A stretch of DNA of 64,000 nt from Lumbricus rubellus (Eukaryota; Annelida; Clitellata; Crassiclitellata; Lumbricidae), in NCBI GenBank assembly GCA_945859605.1, contig OX243815.1:45526193-45590192 (forward strand), read 5' to 3'. Both the position numbers and the translations under genes were made by a program. Positions 46,165-58,400 of this stretch are shown one piece after another; position 1 is the first letter of the stretch; every line of letters starts with the position of its first letter. The notes beneath the pieces are model-generated. The model was given only the letters and a program-made list of their open reading frames with translations, searched no databases and was not told where the DNA came from.

Positions 46165-47010
46165 TTGACTGATTGCTAATCAGTAGCTTTTCATGATAGA
46201 AAAAGCTCTACAAATATTCCGGCTGCGACCACCCGGAATCGGCTTCCCAGCACCTAGGTTGGGGAACACTGCTTGGCTAAATGTTCCTGCACAGGGAACC
46301 ATAATTATGGCGCAAACCCATGAGAAGCTACAGCATAATGAGAGACACGCTTAAGTGACCATTTGAGACCGATTCCACATTGGACCTTAATAAGAAAAAG
46401 GTCAACGATTTAAATGGCAGCGAACAATAATTATTTCCTAACCGCTTTTCAACAGTAAACAGACAGATACAGGATTGGTACTTTAAGAAACCGAGATTTG
46501 TACTTAAATAAACCAGGATTGGTACTTTAAGAAACCGAGATTTGTACTTAAATAAACCTGGATTGGAACTTAAAGAAACCGAGATTTGTTCTTAAATAAA
46601 CCTAGATTGAATCTGAAAGAAACCGAGATTTGTTCCTAAATAAACCAGGATTGAATCTTAAAGAAACCGAGGTTTGTTCTTAAATAAACCTAGATTGAAT
46701 CTGAAAGAAACCGAGATTTGTTCTTAAATAAACCAGGATTGGAACTTACAGAAACCGAGGTTTGTTCCTATATAAACCTGAGCTGATAGCCTAATCATAA
46801 GACACCGTCCTGCGGTTACATTAGAATGATTAGATACGTAAATATTGGTCATGAATGTATAATGCATTATTTAACGCTTTGCAGAAAGAAACATAACTAA
46901 GTCTTCAACCACCTATACGACAATCAATTCAAAATAGTTCAGCAGATTACAGAATCCTATAAGTTGGTTTGGCGGCATTGAGAAAAACGCCCTCGGACTT
47001 GCCACTCTCA
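46165..47010. repeat. Insertion that replaces the end of NTPDase copy B, with a 44-bp minisatellite
   Basis: Copy A reads continuously from GACCTGTTGA to CGTCGAAACAAGATGG (22051-22080). In copy B these motifs are about 860 bp apart (46155 and 47026). The inserted block starts TTGACTGATTGCTAATCAG and includes CACCTAGGTTGGGGAACACTG, which is hAT-like. It ends near GACAGTCATCGACTTGCC, which supplies the stop codon of copy B. Confidence 0.7.
46440..46785 (+). repeat. 44-bp minisatellite built from two 22-bp halves, about 8 units
   Basis: GAAACCGAGATTTGT begins units at 46531, 46575 and 46619 and onward, each 44 bp. Each unit is two related 22-mers, AAACCGAGATTTGTACTTAA(AT) and AAACCAGGATTGGTACTTTA(AG). 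It lies within the insertion at the 3' end of NTPDase copy B. Confidence 0.9.
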
Positions 47011-47015
47011 GACAG

Positions 47016-50000
47016 TCATCGACTTGCCCGTTGAAACAAGATGGCTGCGATCGCCATGGCAAGACTGACGAGAACGATAGAGGCAGAGATGACCACAATT
47101 ATCACAAACACTGCAGTGGAAACAACTGTCGTGTAGGCGTGTGGCGGAATAACGTTCGTTGTGTTGATGATCATTCCCAACACCCATCCGAAGTCACTGC
47201 CGTTTATCTGCAAAGAAATGATAAATAATAGTCCAACTGCTATTACTGTAGGCCTACTATAGACATTCAACATCATCGTTGAAACTATCCAGGGGTATGG
47301 TATGTGGCGCAGTGGTGTAGTGGTGGCGACGCTGCATTGGAGCCGGAAGGTTCCAGGTTCGAATCCACCTCAACTCGCCGTGTAGGGACCTTGAGCAAGT
47401 TCTCACTTGCAATTGCTCGGGCTATTCGGCGTGAAACTCCGATGCAGTGTCCGCGCTGTAGTCGGGAGCGACTTTGAGTAGAGAAATTGAAGGGCGCTAT
47501 ATTGAAATGGAGAAATAAATAAATGAAAGAAATAAAATATACTGACGTTTTGGACGAAATTGATGGATCTCCAGCTGGTTTCGTTGAATCCGTATCCATC
47601 GACGAGCATATGATGAATGTGTTGAGCTTGAAAGCAGAGGATGACAAGAATGGAAGGAGATGGCGATCTTTTCGATGCCTGACCAACAACAAAAATTGAT
47701 ATCAGAATGAGACTAAGAAACGCACCTAACAGATAATATGAGTTCTTCTTCTTCTTCTTCTTCTTCTTCTTCTTCTTCTTCTTCTTCTTCTTCTTCTTCT
47801 TCTTCTTCTTCTTCTTCTTCTTCTTCTTCTTCTTCTTCTTCTTCTTCTTCTTCTTCTTCTTCTTCTTCTTCTTCTTCTTCTTCTTCTTCTTCTTCTTCTT
47901 CTTCTTCTTCTTCTTCTTCTTCTTCTTCTTCTTCTTCTTCTTCTTCTTCTTCTTCTTCTTCTTCTTCTTCTTCTTCTTCTTCTTCTTCTTCTTCTTCTTC
48001 TTCTTCTTCTTCTTCTTCTTCTTCTTCTTCTTCTTCTTCTTCTTCTTCTTCTTCTTCTTCTTCTTCTTCTTCTTCTTCTTCTTCTTCTTCTTCTTCTTCC
48101 TCCTCCTCCTCCTCCTCCTCCTCCTCCTCCTCCTCCTCCTCCTCCTCCTCCTCCTCCTCCTCCTCCTCCTCCTCCTCCTCCTCCTCCTCCTCCTCCTCCT
48201 CCTCCTCCTCCTCCTCCTCCTCCTCCTCCTCCTCCTCCTCCTCCTTCTTATTCTTCTGAAGTGAACTGCCAATTAAGTGGGTGCCTGGTGAAGCTATGCC
48301 ATCCGACACGCAACATTAAAACCACAAAATGCTCATTATAAATCGACGAAGACTGGAAAATGCGCAACGTAAATGATGTGAGAAGTAAGCTATTGTTTAA
48401 TAATGTTTAAATGCACTAACCTGGTCCCACGTAAGGTTGCAGAAGTTATTCATTGCCTGACGATATTCGTCGAGAGAGAAACGTTTTGTTGCAGGATTCA
48501 GACCAAGATCGTTGGCCGCGAAGTAGAATCCAGAAAAAGCCTAAAATCATTGCAACACAGAAATTCACGTGTAACTAATCATAATAATTTATTATTTGCT
48601 CAGAAGTTAATCATCTAAAATTTTCTAAATCATCCAAAGGCTATAGGAAAATAGCAGCCGATTACTAAGTGCATGTGTGGAATGAGTAAAATAGTAATTA
48701 ATTAACGTAAATCAACGATTTGATTTTAAGGAATGCTTTAAAAAGTAGACGATTAAAAGCAAATAGGAAAATAAATTCTCGAGGAGAGAATTACAATTGG
48801 AACATAATTTAATTGTTTGACCATAGGCGTACGAGGCGGGGGTGCAGGGGGGGCCCAATTGCCCCCCCCCAAATTCGGGCAAGTTTGGTTTTTTTCGGGC
48901 AAAAACCCCCGATGACTAAAAAAAAGGTCGTCAACTTTCGGGCAAGTCGGGTTTTTCGGGCAAACACAGACCCGAACGACTAAAAAAAGGTCGTCAACTT
49001 TCGGGCAAGTCGGGTTTTTCGGGCAAACACAGACCCAAACGACTAAAAAAAGTCTTCAACTTTTTCACGGATGTATTTTTCGGGCAGAAGTTCAATCTTT
49101 GCCCCCCCCCCCCATGCTGAAATCTCCCGTACGCCTATGTGTTTGACTATAATAATTAAGATTATAAAGAGCAAACTATTAATTAAGAAAGTATAGGAAA
49201 CAATTAAAAGGATCAGAAACAATAGTATCTGCACGCTGAAAGTGTCAACCCCAAGCCTGGATAAAGGAGGAGGTCAACGCTAATAGGCCTAATGGTCATT
49301 GCCATCACACAGCGTAGTTAAACTGAAATTACTACTACTACTATAGTACTACTACTACAGTACTACTACTATAGTAATACTAATATAGTGGTACTACTAT
49401 AGTAGCCTACTACTGCATGACATAGTTAACTAGGCGTACACAGCTAACTTCAAGAGGCGTTACGTAAATCATTAGTTAATTTAGGAGCGCCATCGGTTAG
49501 TGCCTTGTGTATTAAATAACGGCGCAATAGAAGCTACTGATACAGTGCCAGTCCCAAGCGTGGAAAAAGAAGGAGGGTGACGCTAATGAAGGTTAAGTTG
49601 AAACTAATACAGATTATTAATTTTTGGGGGGGAGACTGGGTACCGGAGGGTTACGTACATAGAATTCTCCGGCAAGGGGTGGCTGATAGACCCCGTCGAA
49701 GGTACAGGGTGGAACTGGACAGAGGGCCGAGAAGTCGAAGATGCTTCTGGTGATCGTTTGACAGCTGGCAGGATCACTCGTCCCTCGAAAGGTGAAGACA
49801 ATGTCTTGAAGAGAACCTGCTGACTTCGAAAACAGATAACATCATCAAATATTATTATCATTATCATTATTACTGTTATTATTATTATTATTTTATTACC
49901 ATCGTCGTCGTCATCATCGTCATCATTATATAGATGGATTGATGTATGGATGGATAGATGGATAGACAGACAGACAGATAACTATTATTGTATATTAATA

Positions 50001-52416
50001 ATATTAGAATTTTTAATGCCGCAAGGTATTTGGAATCCCTCATGAACTTAAATATTATCAAGAACAGATTACTATTACTATTATCATTATTATTATTATT
50101 ATTATTTTTTTTTTTTTTTTTAAATTATTATTATTATTTTTTTTTATTAACTGAAGAATGATCGTCTGGTGGGTCAGGCCTCGTCTTCAGGGTGTGAGGC
50201 AAAAGTACCTTTGAAAGCGACCAGGTTGAAGCGTTGGATACAAATGGACAGCCGTTGAAAAAGAAAGAAAGCTTCACGTCTGTCACCAGTGATAGAAGAG
50301 ATGCGGCTGCCAATTTCATTTATGAAGTCTGAGGCTGAAGGATTGAACGGGCCCAATGTCTCTATGGCCACCGGCTGAAAGATGTAGGAAGCGGGCAGCC
50401 CTCCGTATTTCTGCTCTTTGCGGATGGCCGCCTGCACTGATGCTGGCCCGACCAAACCGTTCGGGTGGGTTATGTATGATGCTGCACAAGTGTGGACAAT
50501 GGTGGCATCCCACGCCAAGTACTTCCCACCTGCCCAAGGAATGAGGGTTGCCCCGTCCGGCCTTTTTCCATCAGATCTGAAGAGACCCGCCGGTTCCTTG
50601 ATGCTTGGAATGTCAGCTCTGAGGAGGGCACGCCAAATGATGTCATTTATGGCGTGGTGACGAAGGGAGCGACCCATGGCTCTCCTGCAGACGAAACCAT
50701 GATGCCCCTCGGGGCCAACTCCTTCGCCACAATGGCATGTGTGAGGACCACACAAGTCCAACCCCAACCTCAGGCCCACCGCCACCCGGACCGCCTCATT
50801 ATCCAGGACAAGGCCACAAGCGGCGATTGGAAGCGCGGACAGCCAGTCAGCTGAATGGGGACTGCCCGACGCGTCCAGCCTGGCTCGGTCGACTAAACCG
50901 ACGGCGCTCTGGCGGATTTCCGCCTTATCCTTGTCAACCAGGGGCCTGTCCCAGAGACTCTGTTTTCCGGGTAAGGGGTGCATTGTCGCCGGCAAGGTGT
51001 CATGACGGGCCTCTAGCAGATCCGATACGATCTGGTCAGGAGCTGCCACATCGGCCGCAAGGATGGCAGACTGCAGGTCAAGAGTCGACGCGGCTGAGGC
51101 CAAATAGGCAGAAGAAGCCAGCGAAGCGACTCTACGGATGCCAAGTCCGCCATCCCTGATTGGTAGCGCAGCCTGCAACCATTGGAGATCATTGAGAGAG
51201 CAGTTGACAATGGTCTCAAGGCCCGTCCTCATGAGCCCATCTAATGTTATTAGGCCAGGGTGGTCAAAGCAGGGGGAGCAGCGGAGAAGGTAGCTCACTT
51301 TCGAAGCGCCGAATGATGAGCGCAGTAGGATCAGGGCGTTCTGTGAAGGCAAAAGACGCAGTCTCTCCAAAGCTCGACTGAACATATCTCCGTGACGTTC
51401 CAGGGCATCGTCCAGCGCCTTCCCCCGAAACAAGGGGGCCCCCAATAAACCCAGAGCCCGAAACAAGGGGGCCCCCAATAAACCCAGAGCAGTCATCTCG
51501 ACTCTAGAGTAGCTCGACATGGGAGGTGTTAGTTCCAATGTGGCATCCGGGGAGAAAACTTCGCACTTGGCTGGGTTAAGGTGAAGGCCCAACAGTGGTC
51601 CCAATCCGACTACCAACTGCACGTCTCGGGCCACGGACTCCTTGTTGCCGCCGAGAGTCAAATCATCAAGGAAGCCAATTTTGAGGTCAGACTCCAACGA
51701 TTCTAGCACCGGCTGCAATGGTAGACTAAAAAGGAGAGGGCCCAACGGGTCGCCCTGTTGGGGGCCAACCTGCGATGACAGAAACAGGTGACCAAACTTA
51801 AGGACAGATGGAATCGAATATGCTTGGTGAGCAAATGGATAGATCTCTGGAATGATCTTGTGGACCGAATCCAGCATGACATCTCGCCGTAAAGAGTTAA
51901 ATGCGTTGGTGAAGTCCAGCTTCACCAACACCTGATCACTGCGCATACTGCTGACAAATCTTCGGGTAGCATGGACAGCGGCCTCACAGCCGCCCGGGAC
52001 GCCGATCCCCAGCTGCAGTGGCGCAAAATGAGATGGAAGCTTAGAGATGGCATACTTATTTGCACATTTGGCAGCTAGTCTTCGCCAAATGTAGCCAACT
52101 GCTATCGGTCTCAATCCCCCGATTCTTTGTTGAGGGCGATCATATTGCCCCCAAACAAAACTGGTCTGACATCAGGAGGGCATTCGCCGCGAAGCAGCAA
52201 GTTAATGAAATCCGATAAAGCCTCGATAAGGGGTTGCTGCATCCCGTTGTGTCCGATCAGGTCCAACAGATGACCTGGTCTAAAGCCATCCGGACCACCT
52301 GCCGACCCCGTTGGAAACGATCGGATTGCTTCAAGCACTTCTCCTGCCGTCACTTGCCATGCAATTGCTGAAGCAGGGTCGGGTAAGCCCCTAAGGGCTT
52401 CTGGGCACGGGTCTGT

Positions 52417-52493
<77 letters not shown>

Positions 52494-55400
52494 GATTATT
52501 ATTATCATTATTAAGTTTTTAGACAGCGCACCCTTAAGGTTTATCTACTCAGAAGCGCTCTCAGTCCAACCAGGGCTAAGTAAATCAGTTATTGGGTTTG
52601 AAAGTAACATATAGTGGCGCGACATCTAGGCACTAGGGGGAACCACCACCAACACCACAACCCATCAGATTACCATCCAGATGACACGTGACGTAACAGG
52701 CACTCAACCTCTCAGGTAATCCTTACCTGTAAGTTGGCAGGTAAGTTGGTAGGTGGAGGGCTGCAGGGCAGTTGGAAGACAGACGAGAACGACATCAGCG
52801 TCTGATTCCCGGATGGAGAACAGGGGTCGTCGATTGGCGTCTGACTGAAGTTCTGCAGCTGACGTTTGAAAACGAAAGTGAAACTTAAGATTAAATTGAA
52901 TGAAACGAAAGTGAAACTTAAGGGTGAAATTGAATGAAACGAAAGTGAAACTTAAGAGTGAAATTGAATGAAACGAAAGTGAAACTTAAGAGTAAAATTG
53001 AATGAAACGAAAGTGAAACTTAAGTGTGATATATTGAATTACATAAAAATGAGACTTAACAGCAAAATTTAATTAAACGAAAGTGAAACTGAACAGCAAA
53101 ACTGAATGAAACGAAAGTGAAACTAAACAGCAAAATTTAATTAAACAAAACAGAAACCAATTATCGAAACTGATTGAGATGAAAATGAAACTAAAGAAAT
53201 AACTAAACCGAATAAAAACAGAAGTGAAATTTAACAGCAACCATTGTCATGATTAAATGAAAGTGAAACTTAACAGCGAAACTTAAAGAATCGAAAGTGA
53301 AAATCAACAACGAAATTTACAACTAGGCTATCACAGCAAAACAATGCACAATACACTCGAAAAAATGGCAGTCCCACGCACACTTGTAGAGCCAACCAAG
53401 CGACCCTCTGCATCATGCCCACCTGAACGAGCTTGGCCTTGTATCGTCGATTTGCTTCATCCATTCCGTAGCACAGGTAGCTGTGCGTGTAGATATCGTA
53501 CGTCGACCCGTACAGGTGAAAACGTGCAGCGTAGTTTGGGTCAATCGTTGTCATGTGACCAGGGTCAAAGGTCATCTGCGTCGAAGCCCCGCCCATGTCC
53601 AATGCACCGATGTCTCCGTTTGACGAAGCGAGGTTTGGCTGAACCTTAAAGATGTCAAAAAGCAATTGCAATCGGCGTTTAATTGGTAACCATCCACTCA
53701 ATATACGTCGATGTTGGTAACCAGTGTTTAATCTAGACGTCTCTGGGGGGGGAAAGTTCCCCCCCAGGATTGACATTTCCCCCCCCCCCCAGAAAAATTT
53801 GACAAAATGATATTGGTTTTTAGTTACTATTTTCATCGTTGTTTTATATGAAGTGTCATAATATAGCGTGATGTTATTTACTATTATATGATTATTATTT
53901 ATTATTTACTATTATTATATATGATACTATCATGTTGCAATTAGTATAACTTACTGTATATATTTGTATAAACACTATTTTTGCACAACTAAAAACAGAT
54001 ATGACATCCCCTCCAGAAAATTTGACAAAATGCTTATAGTTTTAGTTGCTGTTTACAACTTTACATCATTGTTTACGTCAATTGTTATAATATACCTGTA
54101 CTGTAATATTATTTATTATTATATGGTCAATGGTTATAGTGTTATTATTTACTATTATAATATATGACACAATCCTGCTAAATGAGAATAACTTACTGCT
54201 AATATTTGTACAAATACTACTTTTGTACAACTGAATGGATTCTCACCAGTGGTATCCTTAAAATTTTAAACTGTAGGTCTAAAATTTCAAAATGTTTGGT
54301 CCTATTATTTGAACACATATATTTTACTATATAGTAAAATCTAAAAACAACATCATTACTACACATGGTTTCTTGAATTTGACACCGGTAGTTTATTAGT
54401 TCTTGGTTGCTTTGTGTACCATTAAATATGATTTCAGAAAGTATGTCCTGGTCAGCAATTCAGGACCATCTTGGAAAACAGGGCTAAACTGATATACTGC
54501 AGAAAAGTCAGCTTATATAGGCTACTATTATATTCATGTCTGCATCTATTCATTAGAATAGCTCAGCAACAGGAGAACTGAGCTGCTGAACTCGATACTT
54601 AAAGATATTTTTATTGTAATTAATAACTAATTATAATCATAGCCTATATTATATTACATCCTAAAACACTTTTTTATCAGTACTGAATAGTCTAATGGAG
54701 TTATTTTGCTAAAATGGCACCTTAAAAGAGGAGGCCTACCATTACAGTGTGGAAATAACCCCCAAAAATATTTGTTAAGTGTTGCTTATATTTATTGAAG
54801 TCCACTCTTATAAGCACTGAAAAGTGTACAGGCAGTTTGTTAAGATGACACCTTAAAATGCTGCCATTGCAATGTAGAAATTCAAAAAGTTTCTGATGGG
54901 GCTCTGAAAAAATACAGGTATTTTGTTAAGATGGTACATTAAAATGCTACCATTGCAATGTAGAAATTCAAAACGTTTCTGATGGGGCTCTGAAAAAGTA
55001 CATGCATTTTGTTAAGATGGTACCTAAAAATGCTACCATTGCAATGTGGAAATTCAAAAAGTTTCTAATGGGGCTCTGAAAAAGTACAGGTATTTTGTTA
55101 AGATGGTACCTTAAAATGCTACCTTTGCAATGTAGAAATTCAAAACGTTTCTGATGGGGCTCTGAAAAAGTACAGGTATTTTGATAAGATGGTACCTTAA
55201 AATGCTACCATTGCAATGTGGAAATTCAAAAAGTTTCTGATGGGGAGGGGGCACATCCTTCTCCCCATACCCCTCCCCCTACGGGTCTCGGCGCTACGCG
55301 CCTCACGAGCGTCCTTCGGACGCTCGATTGTCTCCCCCCCCCCCCAGAAACCTGAATTCCCCCCCAGCGGGTGGGGACTAGATTAAACACTGGTTGGTAA

Positions 55401-58400
55401 CCATGTGTCCAACAGGTTATTATATTATACGTACGTACGTGCGTACGTACGTATGTATGTATGTTTGTACGTACGTAGGCACGCACGCATGAATTCATGC
55501 ATGTATGTATGTATTTATGTATGTATGTATGTATGTATGTATGACTTGTATGTGTTTATGTATGTATGTATGCATGCGTGCATATACACTGCATAATTAT
55601 GTGGGTATTAAATTTTAGTCCACTTTTGAGAGGTACCTAGGAAGCGTGGTATGCTAGGATGCATAATTGCATACTGCACATGCCGGCATGTGTACGCATG
55701 CATACATGCACGATTGCACGTAGGCTATGAAGAGAAGCAAATAGCAGGCAGACGGTAGCAGCAAGAGGAAAATGGATGACGCTGCTGGTACTTACCCCAA
55801 ATGCCCCTGACAGGTAGTTGGATGTTATCCATCCGAACGCTCCCTCCTCGCTGCCCTCGATGACTCTGGCCTGCCTCAGAGGTTGCGAGAAGTTGAAGGG
55901 GTATGAAGAGAGGGTCTGACGAACTGATGACATGATGGCATCCACGGCACTGCTGTTCGTTGCACTGCCATGCATAACGACCAACATCATCAATTAATTA
56001 TTAGTTGTTGATCAGATGTTAATTATTGGCTAATAATAATGGGTCACCAAATCATGGAGCAATAGGTCATTAGGTTAATGGGTTAATAGATTAATGGGTA
56101 ATATTGGACATTCATTCGGTCAATTGGCAATCGATTATTAGCTCAATTGGTCACCGAGTCATAGGTTAATTGGTCATGGGTCATTAGGTCAATAGGTTAA
56201 TGGGTGTTGTGGGGCATGAGGTTAATTGGCAATAGGTTATATCATAGATCAATTGGTCACGAATCATTGGGACAATAAGTTACACTCGGCGGACATACTT
56301 TACAATACGTTGTATTGTAAAGTATACATCCGACGAAGAGTGTAATTGTACTGTGCTTCGCAGATAATATTGTGATGAATACAATATATTAATCTGCAAA
56401 GCACAATACAATACACTCTGCGGACATACTTTACAATACAATCTGCACAACACAATACAATACAATTTGCACAACACATTACAATACAATCAGCGGACGC
56501 ACTTTGCAATACAATCTGTGGACGTACCTTACAATACAATGTGCACACCACAATACAATACAATACAATTAGCGGACGTACTTGAGAACTCGCATTCCAG
56601 CCGTGGCGCCAACAAGTACGGGAGTGGTTGAGTAGTCCGTACTTGGAACGATGTCGAGTATCTTGTCCATGCAAGGCTTCATCACCTGAGTCCCAGCGTC
56701 GCTCGGGTTCGACGCAAAATTCGACAACGGTGGAAGTTTCTTATCTGAAAATATACATGTATGCCATACACATGTATATGTAAATGTACGTATGCATGCA
56801 TGCATGAATGTATGTGTGTATGTAGGATCGTAGGTGAATGTATATGCATGCATAGATAATTGGTATGTGTGTATATGTATTTACACAGGCATGTGTGCGT
56901 GTAGGTATGTATTCGCCTATTCATGTATGCATGCATATATGTATTTATCTATGTATACGTGTGCATGCATGCATTTAAATATGTGTGAGTGTATCGATGC
57001 AGCTGTGCTTGTATGATTGTCATGATTGTCATCATCATCACCATCGTCATCATGCATCGTTATCACCCACATTGTAAACACCCACAATCATTGCAACTTG
57101 CAAGCACAATTATAATTATACATTGCAAGCGCTACGCACGAACCTCATTAACCCAGCATCATGCTTTTGCATTTATGTGCCTCTCAATGTGAAATGAGCT
57201 TCTCTAGCAATTCGAAGCGCATTAATTCTGGTGGGAATAATTCACCTGCACATCTATTCGATCGCTGCTTAATATTGAAGACCTTGCTCTTCTCGTGGGC
57301 CTGCGACGCTGAGAGCACTTCTGAATAGATCTGCTGTGAGAAGCGCTTTAAAATGTTATATTAGATTAGATTAGATTGGATTGGATTAGAATAAAATTAG
57401 ATTAAATTAGAATTAGATTAAGATTAAATTAGAATAGATTATAATTAGGCCTAGATTAGATTAGAATTAGATTAGATTATAATTAGATTAGATTATAATT
57501 AGATTAGATTATAATTAGATTAGATTAAAATTAGATTACATTAGATTAGGTTAAATAAAATTAGATTAGATTAGAATTAGATTAGAATTAGATTAGATTA
57601 GATTAAAATTAGATTAGATTAGATTATAATTAGATTACACTAGATTAGAAAACTGATTGAATCCCTATGAATTGAAACCGATTTCCTCCTTCGAAACCCG
57701 GACTCACCGGATCCGGATGGGCATGTGTAGATCTGCTTGGCAATTCCAGTTCCGTTTTCCTTATCCGTGGGCCACTGGTAGACGTAGAAGATCGTCTTGC
57801 TAGATCCACTGTCCACACCGATGCCATACTGCGAAGAAGAAGAAGAAAGAAGAAATCTAATAAATCAGACAGACGATGAACATGCATATCTATTGTATTG
57901 AATTGCATTGTTTTCGAACATTTTTTCAACAAAAACCCAGTTTGTTTGTTTGTATGTGCACTTGTTATAGCGCCCCTTCAAGCTCTCTTCCTACTCAGAG
58001 GCGCTCCCGAATGCAGAGCGAACACTGCATCGGAGTTTCACGCCGAAGCGCTGAGCAATAATTGTGAGTGAAGGACTTGCCCAAGGTCTTTACGCGGCGA
58101 GGTGGATTCGAACCTCGAACCTTCCGGCTCCAAGGCAACGACGCCACCACTACACCACCGCGCCCCACGACATATATGTAACAGTTATATCTGTTGACAG
58201 TAGAAGTCGTCAGTAGCTATTAGTAACTATTAACAATAGTAACTATTTTAATCTGACTTTCTACGACTTTCATCTTGGTCCATAGTCAACAGACAAGCAT
58301 CAGACTCAGATCTGCTTTACATATAATAATTATAGGGTAAACCGGGGGGTTATGGACCCCTTAAGCCTTTTGGCTATTATACGCTTAGGTTTGAATAAAG

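Noticed and set aside
47340..47375. Possible tRNA gene (GGTTCGAATCC)
   Set aside because: The B box belongs to a SINE; no acceptor stem or cloverleaf can be formed around it.
47403..48309. Poly-Ser, poly-Glu and poly-Lys/Arg frames
   Set aside because: They translate the intronic GAA/GGA array; the true exon frames of NTPDase copy B lie on either side.
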